Below are positions 42,632 to 49,038 of a stretch of 49,038 nucleotides of DNA, piece by piece. The stretch covers positions 1 through 49,038 of the forward strand of contig JAGQWM010000003.1 of assembly GCA_020437365.1 (NCBI GenBank). The letters are read 5' to 3'. This stretch comes from Chitinophagaceae bacterium. GTDB lineage: Bacteria; Bacteroidota; Bacteroidia; Chitinophagales; Chitinophagaceae. Position 1 is the stretch's first letter. Every line of letters begins with the position of its first letter. Both the position numbers and the translations under genes were made by a program. The notes under the pieces were generated by a model. It saw only the letters and a program-made list of their open reading frames with translations, searched no databases and had not been told where the DNA came from.

Positions 42632-44056
42632 ATGGATATCCAGTGTACAAAAGAAGAATTGGCTTTGATAAAAGAAGTAGCAGCGGCGGCGAAGTCTTTA
42701 GCTGTCGATGCCTATTTGATTGGTGGCTTTGTGCGTGATAAAATTTTAGGAAGAAATACAAAAGACATGGATTTTGTTTGCATTGGAGATGGTGTACTCC
42801 TGGCTGAAAAATTAGCAGAAAGAATGCATCCTCGGCCAACGATCGATATTTTTAAAAATTTTGGAACGGCACATATTCGATTGCAAAATGGAATGGACAT
42901 AGAATTTGTTGGCGCCCGGAAAGAAAGTTATAATCCGGATTCTCGTAAACCAGCAGTAGTGTCAGGAACATTGGAAGAAGATCTGCAGCGTCGTGATTTT
43001 ACCATCAATGCTTTTGCCATTAGTTTACAAGACGAAAATTTTGGCCAATTGATTGATCCATTTAATGGGAAAGATGATATTGCAAATAAATTGATTCGCA
43101 CACCATTAGATCCGGCACAAACTTTTAGCGATGATCCTTTGCGCATGATGCGAGCCATTCGGTTTGCTACGCAATTGGGTTTTTCCATTGAAGCAGCTAC
43201 CTGGCAAGGTATTATTGATACAAAAGACAGAATTAAAATCATTTCGCAAGAAAGAATCACCGACGAATTGAATAAAATTATCCTGGCGGAAAAACCATCC
43301 ATCGGTTTCGACTTATTGTTTACATCCGGATTGTTACAAATTATTTTTCCGGACATGACGGCATTGGCAGGAGCGGAATACAAAGATGGCAAAGGGCATA
43401 AAGATAATTTTTATCATACGCTACAAGTAGTAGATAATATTTCAGGGAAAACAAATGATTTATGGTTGCGTTGGGCCGCAGTGCTTCATGATATTGCCAA
43501 ACCGAAAACAAAAAAATTTGAAGAAGGTCATGGCTGGACATTTCATGGGCATGAAGTAGTGGGTGGCAAAATGGTTCCCCGGATTTTTGCTAAAATGAAA
43601 TTGCCGCAACATGAAAATATGCGATTCGTAAAAAAAATGGTAGAATTGCATTTGCGGCCAATCAGTCTGACGAAAGAAAATATTACGGATGCCGCCATTC
43701 GTAGATTATTATTTGACGCCGGTGATGATTTTGATTCTTTAATGTTGCTTTGCGAAGCAGATATTACTTCAAAAAATAAACAGAAAGTAAAACGATTTCT
43801 GGAAAATTTTCAAATGGTGCGGGAACGTTGTAAAGAAATTGAAGCCAAAGATCATATCCGGAATTGGCAACCACCCATTAGTGGAGAAATTATTATGCAA
43901 ACTTTTGGCCTTTCTCCATCAAGAGAAGTGGGCTTGATAAAAGATGCTTTGAAAGAAGCGATGCTGGACGGGCAAATTGAAAATACTTACGCAGCTGCTT
44001 ACGATTTTATGTTGAAAAAAGGCAAAGAGTTAGGATTGAAAGCGATTAAAATCTAA
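42632..44056 (+). CDS. cca: CCA tRNA nucleotidyltransferase with HD domain
   Basis: A 474-residue class II polymerase that adds or repairs the 3' CCA of tRNAs. The head domain reads YLIGGFVRDKILGRNTKDMDFVC with the catalytic DxD. EDLQRRDFTINAFAI (the RRDFTINA motif) and the amino-acid template region SDDPLRMMRAIRFATQLGF follow. An HD phosphohydrolase domain (AAVLHDIAKPKTKKF, FHGHEVVGGKM) lies C-terminally, as in Bacteroidota. The start at 42632 (MDIQCTKEEL) fits the fold better than a frame-open ATG at 42593. It is in a run with tsaC and the pRiA4b ORF-3-like gene. Confidence 0.94.
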   Translation: MDIQCTKEELALIKEVAAAAKSLAVDAYLIGGFVRDKILGRNTKDMDFVCIGDGVLLAEKLAERMHPRPTIDIFKNFGTAHIRLQNGMDIEFVGARKESYNPDSRKPAVVSGTLEEDLQRRDFTINAFAISLQDENFGQLIDPFNGKDDIANKLIRTPLDPAQTFSDDPLRMMRAIRFATQLGFSIEAATWQGIIDTKDRIKIISQERITDELNKIILAEKPSIGFDLLFTSGLLQIIFPDMTALAGAEYKDGKGHKDNFYHTLQVVDNISGKTNDLWLRWAAVLHDIAKPKTKKFEEGHGWTFHGHEVVGGKMVPRIFAKMKLPQHENMRFVKKMVELHLRPISLTKENITDAAIRRLLFDAGDDFDSLMLLCEADITSKNKQKVKRFLENFQMVRERCKEIEAKDHIRNWQPPISGEIIMQTFGLSPSREVGLIKDALKEAMLDGQIENTYAAAYDFMLKKGKELGLKAIKI

Positions 44057-44071
44057 ATTGTAAATTTGTAT

Positions 44072-44635
44072 ATGGCTATTTTAAAATTCAGAATTTATTT
44101 TGAGGAAGATGAAAGTGTTTACCGGGATGTAGTGATTAAACACACGCATAGTTTTTTGCAACTGCATGAAATTATTTTAAAATCCTATGAATTTGATTCC
44201 AAACACCAGGCTACTTTTTACAGGAGTAATGATCAATGGAAAAGAGGAAAACAAGTGACGCTGGCTGTATATGATGAAGTGGAATATAAAGCACCGCCGT
44301 TGTTAATGGCCGATACATCTATTGGTTCAGAAATCAGAGACCCCAATCAACGATTTGTTTATTTATATGATTTTAATAAAGGTTGGACATTTCACATTGA
44401 ATTGATTAATGTCGCCAAGGAAGAAAATCCTAAAATTACCTACCCTTCAATTGCAAGAACGGAAGGCATTGCCCCCAGTCAATATGGAACAAAAGGTTTG
44501 TTAGGAGATAAATTTGCCGACATAGAAGAAAAATATGATTTATCGAAAGTCGGAAATGGTTTTGGTGAAAAAGATGCCGACGGAGAAGATGCCATCAGTG
44601 AAGAGTTTGATGAAAGTGATGAAGACGAAGAATAA
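44072..44635 (+). CDS. pRiA4b ORF-3-like protein (IS1096 TnpR family fold)
   Basis: A 187-residue protein. The N-terminal 130 residues match the plasmid pRiA4b ORF-3-like family: ILKFRIYFEEDESVYRDVVI, FLQLHEIILKSYEFDSKHQA and FVYLYDFNKGWTFHIELI. The C-terminal 45 residues are very acidic (EKDADGEDAISEEFDESDED). The family is sometimes called an IS1096 passenger, but here there is no transposon, and it seems a resident chromosomal gene of unknown role. The ATG at 44072 is preferred to a TTG two codons earlier. A terminator follows. Confidence 0.82.
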   Translation: MAILKFRIYFEEDESVYRDVVIKHTHSFLQLHEIILKSYEFDSKHQATFYRSNDQWKRGKQVTLAVYDEVEYKAPPLLMADTSIGSEIRDPNQRFVYLYDFNKGWTFHIELINVAKEENPKITYPSIARTEGIAPSQYGTKGLLGDKFADIEEKYDLSKVGNGFGEKDADGEDAISEEFDESDEDEE

Positions 44636-44659
44636 AAAGATTATTACATTCACAATTTT

Positions 44660-44693
44660 CCCGTTCAACTTCAATTATTGAACGGGATTTTTA
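44660..44693 (+). terminator. Rho-independent terminator just upstream of miaA
   Basis: CCCGTTCAA and TTGAACGGG form a perfect 9-base stem with a 9-base loop, followed by ATTTTTAT. It ends the tsaC-cca run but sits only about ten bases before the miaA ATG. Confidence 0.8.
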
Positions 44694-44696
44694 TAG

Positions 44697-45605
44697 ATGG
44701 AAGAAAGAAAAAAAAATAAGACTGTCATTTTAATTGTTGGCCCAACTGCCGTTGGCAAAACGGCTGTTGCTATTCAATTGGCACAACAATTTCATACTGA
44801 AATCATTTCTGCTGATAGCCGACAATGTTTTAAAGAATTGAATATTGGTGTGGCAAGGCCATCGAAAGAAGAATTAGCAATGGTCAGGCATCATTTTATT
44901 GCCTCACATTCTATTCGGGACGATGTAACCGCTGTAAGTTTTGAACAATTTGCTTTGCAAAAAGTAACAAATTTATTTTCAAATTATCAGCAGGTTATTA
45001 TGGTAGGCGGAACCGGTTTGTACATCAAAGCGTTTTGTGAAGGGTTGGATGCCATTCCTGAAACTGAACCTTTACTACGGAAAAAAATTATTGCAAAATA
45101 TGATAAGCAAGGAATGGAATGGCTTTGTAATGAATTGAAAGAAAAAGATCCGTTATTTTTTCAACAAGGTGAAATGCAAAACCCGCAGAGAATGATAAGG
45201 GCTTTAGAAGTTGTAGAAACGACAGGACAATCTATTTTGTATTTTCACCAAAAACAATCGGTAAAAAGAAATTTTTCAATCATAAAGTTGGGATTGAATT
45301 TGCCCAGGGAAGAATTAAAAAATCGAATCGATGCAAGAGTTGATGCTATGATGAATGAGGGCCTGCTCGATGAAGTCCGTGCATTGAAGCCGTATCAAAA
45401 TTTGAATGCTTTACAAACGGTTGGTTACAAAGAATTATTTGCATACTTAGACAATAAAATGTCATTGGATGAAGCGATAGAACGAATCAAAATTTCAACA
45501 CGCCAGTATGCGAAAAGGCAACTTACCTGGTTTAGAAAAGATAAAGAAATTCGTTGGTTTCATCCCGAGCAAATCAAAGAAATGCTGGCCTATATTTCCC
45601 GCTAA
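44697..45605 (+). CDS. miaA: tRNA dimethylallyltransferase MiaA
   Basis: Transfers dimethylallyl to A37 of tRNAs reading UNN codons. The 302-residue protein has a Walker A P-loop (GPTAVGKT, 15-22), IISADSRQCFKELNIGVARP, VMVGGTGLYIKAFCEGL, MQNPQRMIRALEVVETTGQ and LQTVGYKELFAYLDNKMS. The C-terminal region RIKISTRQYAKRQLTWFRKD closes the family pattern. The start ATG lies about ten bases downstream of a terminator hairpin, leaving almost no room for a leader. No promoter box is seen between hairpin and gene, so expression may depend on readthrough. Confidence 0.95.
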   Translation: MEERKKNKTVILIVGPTAVGKTAVAIQLAQQFHTEIISADSRQCFKELNIGVARPSKEELAMVRHHFIASHSIRDDVTAVSFEQFALQKVTNLFSNYQQVIMVGGTGLYIKAFCEGLDAIPETEPLLRKKIIAKYDKQGMEWLCNELKEKDPLFFQQGEMQNPQRMIRALEVVETTGQSILYFHQKQSVKRNFSIIKLGLNLPREELKNRIDARVDAMMNEGLLDEVRALKPYQNLNALQTVGYKELFAYLDNKMSLDEAIERIKISTRQYAKRQLTWFRKDKEIRWFHPEQIKEMLAYISR

Positions 45606-45641
45606 AAAAAGAACACCATCTCTGTTGAAGGAGATGGTGTT
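45604..45641 (-). terminator. Rho-independent terminator of gdhA (minus strand)
   Basis: AACACCATCTC and GAGATGGTGTT form a perfect 11-base stem with an 8-base loop. On the minus strand it is followed by seven Ts. It lies between the convergent miaA and gdhA genes and may act weakly in both directions. Confidence 0.8.
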
Positions 45642-45673
45642 GCAAAAAATAAGCAATTAGTTTGGCTTTTTGT

Positions 45674-47092
45674 TTATGGGAAAATGCCTAATTCGGCATA
45701 ACTGGTTCCAACTTTATTGATCGCAACAACGTAGGCAGCCGTACGCATATCCGGAATGTTCGGATCTTCCTGCCACTTGGTCATAATTTCTTTGGTTGCA
45801 GTAATCATCGTTTCTTCAAGGCCACTGTACACCAAGTCCACTTCATCGGGGCCGTGCATGATGAATTCTCTTTCATTATCCTTCACCTGTTTGCCACTCA
45901 GTTCTTCAATCTGACTCAGGATATGTGCATTCATATTTTCCGTGAATCTTTTTTCCAGACGGCCATAACGGACATGGCTAAGGTTTTTTAACCACTCGAA
46001 ATATGAAACCGTAACACCACCGGCATTCAAATACATATCCGGCACTACGAGCACCCCTTTTTTTACAAACACATCATCTGCTTCAGGCGTTAAAGGCCCA
46101 TTGGCAGCTTCGCCTATAATTTTTGCTTTTACCCTTGGTGCATTTTCGCCATTGATTACATTTTCTAATGCGGCAGGAATTAAAATATCACAATCCATTT
46201 CCAGGGCATCTGTGTTTTTGGCGAAATTTTGGGAGCCCGGAAAATTTAATATGGAACCTGTATTTTTTCTGTGTTGAAAAACAGCATCAACGTCTAATCC
46301 ATCGTCTGACCAAATAGCTCCTTCATATTCTGCAAGCCCAACGATTTTGGCTCCGGCATCCTGAAAAAATTTAGCGGAATGATAACCCACATTTCCTAAT
46401 CCTTGTACAACCACTCTTTTATCTTTTACACCGGGTGTCAATCCCAATTTTTCCATTACATCGGGTGTATTACACACTTCTCTAAGGCCAAAAAATACGC
46501 CTAATCCGGTAGCTTCTCTTCTACCACGAACACCACCTTGCGAAACCGGTTTTCCTGTAACACAACCGGCTGCATCTATTTCGCCGGGATGCATCGCTGA
46601 ATATGTATCAATAATCCAAGCCATTTCTCTTTCCCCGGTTCCGTAATCCGGTGCCGGCACATCTGTACCCGGACCGATAAAATCTTTTTTGATAAGCTCT
46701 GCAGTATATCGACGGGTGATTTTTTCCAACTCATAAGCAGAATATGCTTTTGGATTGATTTTAATACCGCCTTTTCCGCCACCAAAGGGCACATTGACAA
46801 TAGCACATTTATAAGTCATCAAAGCGGCCAAGGCCATGACTTCATCCTGGTTGACGGCTTCACTAAAACGAATACCACCTTTACAGGGAGTTTTATGATG
46901 TGAGTGTTGCACCCGGTACGCTTCAATCACTTCAATAGAACCATTATCTCTTTTAACGGGAAACCGCATACGATAAACGGCATTGCAGGCTTTGATTTGA
47001 TTCAGTATTCCTTCATCCCATTTGGTGTGCTTGGCAGCTTTATCGAAACTCTCTTCTACGGCTCCGAAAAAACTATAATTTTGGTCAGACAT
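45674..47092 (-). CDS. gdhA: Glu/Leu/Phe/Val dehydrogenase family glutamate dehydrogenase
   Basis: A 472-residue amino-acid dehydrogenase. The substrate domain has [42 protein letters not shown] (catalytic Lys) and [20 protein letters not shown]. The NAD(P)-binding domain has the Rossmann loop [17 protein letters not shown] and [13 protein letters not shown]. It interconverts glutamate with 2-oxoglutarate and ammonia; coenzyme preference is not certain from sequence. It is a single gene with its own terminator and lies 83 bases after the ccmD-like gene. Confidence 0.93.
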   Translation of the reverse strand: MSDQNYSFFGAVEESFDKAAKHTKWDEGILNQIKACNAVYRMRFPVKRDNGSIEVIEAYRVQHSHHKTPCKGGIRFSEAVNQDEVMALAALMTYKCAIVNVPFGGGKGGIKINPKAYSAYELEKITRRYTAELIKKDFIGPGTDVPAPDYGTGEREMAWIIDTYSAMHPGEIDAAGCVTGKPVSQGGVRGRREATGLGVFFGLREVCNTPDVMEKLGLTPGVKDKRVVVQGLGNVGYHSAKFFQDAGAKIVGLAEYEGAIWSDDGLDVDAVFQHRKNTGSILNFPGSQNFAKNTDALEMDCDILIPAALENVINGENAPRVKAKIIGEAANGPLTPEADDVFVKKGVLVVPDMYLNAGGVTVSYFEWLKNLSHVRYGRLEKRFTENMNAHILSQIEELSGKQVKDNEREFIMHGPDEVDLVYSGLEETMITATKEIMTKWQEDPNIPDMRTAAYVVAINKVGTSYAELGIFP

Positions 47093-47175
47093 ATTGATAA
47101 ATATTTAAAAAGTTTGTTTCTTATTTATAAATGTAAAGAAAGCTATTATAAATGAAAAAATATTGTCTTGTAAAA

Positions 47176-47394
47176 TTAATTTTCCTTTTCTATTTTCTTC
47201 AGTTTTCTGTCTAACCGTACAAGGTATAAAATTAAACCGGCTAAAATAATCAGCATCACGGCAATGACTACATAAATTCGGCCGTTACTACGCATGGTAT
47301 CTGCCATTTCTACGGGTTTATCTTGTGCATGCAGTAGCAACGAAGGCAGCACCAGTAGCAGTAAAAAAAATATTTTCAAAACTATTTTTTTCAT
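47176..47394 (-). CDS. CcmD-like small membrane protein
   Basis: A 72-residue protein. The start at 47394 (MKKIVLKIFFLLLLVLPSLLLHAQ) overlaps the CcmC stop as ATGA. A signal-like hydrophobic segment is followed by a second helix (RIYVVIAVMLIILAGLILYLVRLDRKLKKIEKEN) with a charged tail, the pattern of CcmD proteins in the Bacteroidota. CcmD stabilises the CcmABC heme exporter. Position directly after ccmC supports the call. Upstream in-frame starts at 47403 and 47451 would lie inside ccmC. Confidence 0.75.
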   Translation of the reverse strand: MKKIVLKIFFLLLLVLPSLLLHAQDKPVEMADTMRSNGRIYVVIAVMLIILAGLILYLVRLDRKLKKIEKEN

Positions 47395-48107
47395 CTTCTC
47401 CATTTTTTTTCTTTTAATAAGGCCATTCTTATTTTTAAAGTCGTAATCCATACGCCCAATAAAGTCCAGCCCAATACCGCCGGGTAAAAGACCATTCGCA
47501 TATTGCCGCTAATGTCATTTTTTACATCCAAAGCCGGATTGCCTTCATTGCCCGGATGCAAGCTGGGTAAAATTCTTGGTAAAATCCAAATAGCGGGAAA
47601 TAGCATTGTGTAAGCAAAAATATTGTACACGGCACTCACCCTGGCTTTGCGGTCCATATCACTGATAGAATCCCGTAGTATCATGTAAGCAAAATAAACT
47701 AATAAAGCAATGGCGGCGCCAATGAGTTTCGGATCCCTGGCAATGCTGCTGAAAGATTCGTGAATCGGTGTATTCGGATCGGCCCAGGTATAAGATGCCC
47801 ACACCACGCCGGTAGCATAACCCAAAAGGCCGAAAACAATGCCGACCGTAGCAAATTGACGGGCATAAATATCATATTTTATTTGCAAGGTGCGTAAATA
47901 ACGAATGGCATTGACCACAGAAATGGTAAACAAAATCATCATGGCGAACCACATACAAACATGGAAATATAAATTGCGTATCGTTTCCTGCAAGGGTGCC
48001 AGTCGGGGAACTTTTAATAATAAACCTGCGGTAAATGTGTACACCAGCAAAAGAACAGCTAACCTCTTCCACCAGTTTTTGTACATATAATTTTTTGATT
48101 CTGTCAT
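47391..48107 (-). CDS. ccmC: Cytochrome c assembly protein CcmC/CcsA family
   Basis: A 238-residue protein with six membrane segments of the heme-handling CcmC/CcsA family. It begins MTESKNYMYKNWWKRLAVLL. NLYFHVCMWFAMMILFTISV contains the conserved His, and the tryptophan-rich loop is GVVWASYTWADPNTPIHES. The start at 48107 lies after the -7 box at 48144-48151, while the longer frame to 48146 would begin inside it. It probably presents heme for transfer to apocytochromes. It overlaps the ccmD-like gene by four bases. Confidence 0.87.
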   Translation of the reverse strand: MTESKNYMYKNWWKRLAVLLLVYTFTAGLLLKVPRLAPLQETIRNLYFHVCMWFAMMILFTISVVNAIRYLRTLQIKYDIYARQFATVGIVFGLLGYATGVVWASYTWADPNTPIHESFSSIARDPKLIGAAIALLVYFAYMILRDSISDMDRKARVSAVYNIFAYTMLFPAIWILPRILPSLHPGNEGNPALDVKNDISGNMRMVFYPAVLGWTLLGVWITTLKIRMALLKEKKWRR

Positions 48108-48143
48108 CTTAAAGCCGGGCTTCTTCGGCGAAAATTTATTAGG

Positions 48144-48151
48144 CAAAAGTA
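48144..48151 (-). promoter_or_regulatory. Candidate -7 box of ccmC (TACTTTTG)
   Basis: An exact TAnnTTTG match on the minus strand. The predicted start is near 48139, with a 32-base leader before 48107. It suggests ccmC-ccmD can be transcribed separately from ccmB. Confidence 0.4.
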
Positions 48152-48249
48152 AGGGGAAATAAGAATATTCTTCCTGAGATTATTTTTTACTGAAATGGAT
48201 TTTCCTTTTTTAGAAAAGCCCTGATAAAAAATGGAAATAGTATCGAACC

Positions 48250-48909
48250 TCAATCTTTCCAAAGAAAAGGGAAAAGAATCACTGCCAGCAAAATAACCAG
48301 GACGTCCAAAGCAATAAGTAGTAATACTGTGGACATTGAGATGGTAAGCAAAGGCGCAAAAACCGCTTTCGACAATTTCATTAATAAAATGACCTGCGGA
48401 ATAATGATGGGAAATCCCAAAACCGCCATGATAGCAGCATTTTGTTGTGCCTTGGCGGCAATGGCTGCCAGGAAAGTAAATAGTAAACTAAAGCTCCAAC
48501 CACCCAATAAAACCAACCCGATGAAAGAACCGGCTTTGTGCAAAGGATTGCCCAGCAATAAAACAAAAAGTAAAAGGCTGAGTAAACTCATTACCAACAT
48601 CAAAATGGAATGAAAAAGCAATTTGGCTAATACAAAATTGGCGGGGCTGGTGATGGAATAATAATATAACATGCGGCCCTGGCTTTCCTGTAAAAAACTT
48701 TTTGCCACGGCATTGATACTGACAAATAATTGAATTACCCAAAATAAGCCATTCCAGACATTACTATCCGGCGTATTCATGGCATTGAACAGCACAAAAA
48801 TGGTGGCACCTATATATAATAACACACCATAAAAACTATACTGTTGTCTTATTTCCAGCAGTAGTTCTTTTTTAAATAAGGTAAATATGTGTCTGGAAGC
48901 TGTGATAAT
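48250..48909 (-). CDS. ccmB: Heme exporter protein CcmB (non-canonical start)
   Basis: A membrane protein with six hydrophobic segments; SFLQESQGRMLYYYSITSP and GFPIIIPQVILLMKLSKA are typical of CcmB. CcmB forms the heme-exporting ABC transporter with CcmA. The first ATG/GTG/TTG in frame is a GTG at 48825, which would give 191 residues and remove the conserved cytoplasmic start LFKKELLLEIRQQYSFYG, encoded just upstream in the same frame. Extending to ATT at 48909 gives 219 residues, the normal family length. That codon follows the tdk stop by three bases. The exact start is uncertain. Confidence 0.8.
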   Translation of the reverse strand: MITASRHIFTLFKKELLLEIRQQYSFYGVLLYIGATIFVLFNAMNTPDSNVWNGLFWVIQLFVSINAVAKSFLQESQGRMLYYYSITSPANFVLAKLLFHSILMLVMSLLSLLLFVLLLGNPLHKAGSFIGLVLLGGWSFSLLFTFLAAIAAKAQQNAAIMAVLGFPIIIPQVILLMKLSKAVFAPLLTISMSTVLLLIALDVLVILLAVILFPFLWKD

Positions 48910-48912
48910 ATT

Positions 48913-49038
48913 TTATTTTAAATCATAACAATTCCTGCATCTCGGTTCGTATGCATCTTTGGCACCCAGCATCACTTGTTCTTTCCCGGCCGTTTTCCGG
49001 TATGAATAATTGGCCACATTGCCGCATTTCATGCAAAT
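48913..49038 (-). CDS. tdk: Thymidine kinase, C-terminal fragment (cut by the window end)
   Basis: The 41 codons seen read ICMKCGNVANYSYRKTAGKE and continue to DAYEPRCRNCYDLK before a TAA at 48915-48913. CxxC (MKCGN region) and CRNC form the zinc-binding lasso domain of the type II thymidine kinases, and the YEPRCR segment is characteristic. The ATP-binding part lies outside the window. The enzyme phosphorylates thymidine for salvage. It is directly followed, in the same frame, by ccmB. Confidence 0.85.
   Translation of the reverse strand: MCMKCGNVANYSYRKTAGKEQVMLGAKDAYEPRCRNCYDLK

Noticed and set aside
1..49038. CRISPR array, prophage, insertion sequence or toxin-antitoxin pair
   Set aside because: No regularly spaced repeats, transposase, integrase, phage structural genes or small paired genes of these kinds were seen. 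The pRiA4b ORF-3-like gene is a resident chromosomal gene and not evidence of a transposon.

Overview
This 49 kb window is an ordinary chromosomal stretch from a member of the Bacteroidota, most likely the Chitinophagaceae/Sphingobacteriia side of the phylum. The evidence is a SusC/SusD pair, a type IX secretion plug-domain protein (DUF5103), a lipoprotein TamL-type BamA homologue, PorT-like barrels, the parA-parB-DUF5683-dapB order, AT-rich DNA, few recognisable Shine-Dalgarno sequences and several matches to the Bacteroidota -7 promoter box TAnnTTTG. No prophage, CRISPR array, insertion sequence or classical defence system was seen.

Layout. 1-3.6 kb: DUF4350 (5' end cut off), MoxR ATPase and DUF58 cluster. 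3.6-8.7 kb: truB, tamL, a SpoU RNA methylase and an FtsX-type permease. 8.8-12.3 kb: the DUF5103 protein, a transaldolase, the SRP RNA and two exported proteins. 12.4-18.3 kb (minus strand): a TPR histidine kinase with its LuxR-type regulator, dapB, DUF5683, parB and parA. 18.5-24.3 kb (plus): a membrane metallophosphoesterase, two outer-membrane proteins and lon. 24.4-29.8 kb (minus): a tightly overlapped run of lipoprotein, UbiA-like protein, M42 peptidase, a 54-residue membrane protein, a methyltransferase and a membrane sulfatase-fold enzyme. 29.9-32.5 kb: a LuxE-like protein and a 5'-nucleotidase. 32.5-33.2 kb: tRNA-Leu(CAG) with a small GIY-YIG nuclease gene inserted at its 5' end. 33.3-39.9 kb: SusD/SusC and a divergent LytS/LytTR pair. 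39.9-45.6 kb: dapD, a glycosyltransferase, tsaC, cca, a pRiA4b ORF-3-like protein and miaA. 45.7-49 kb (minus): glutamate dehydrogenase, ccmD-ccmC-ccmB and the 3' end of tdk.

Functional themes are tRNA maturation (truB, tsaC, cca, miaA, tRNA-Leu), lysine/peptidoglycan precursor synthesis (dapB, dapD), envelope biogenesis (tamL, DUF5103, sulfatase, SusCD), chromosome segregation and cytochrome c maturation.

The most interesting signal is the tRNA-Leu locus. A 27-bp segment spanning the tRNA 5' end is present twice, flanking a 78-residue GIY-YIG gene. The outer copy is still next to a good tRNA promoter but is interrupted by a perfect 20-bp palindrome. This looks like a minimal mobile element that targeted a tRNA gene and rebuilt it. 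Other points of note are -7 boxes exactly four bases before the truB and glycosyltransferase start codons (likely leaderless mRNAs, calibrated on the SRP RNA), a ccmB with no ATG/GTG/TTG at its expected start directly behind the tdk stop codon, and the 54-residue overlapped membrane protein.
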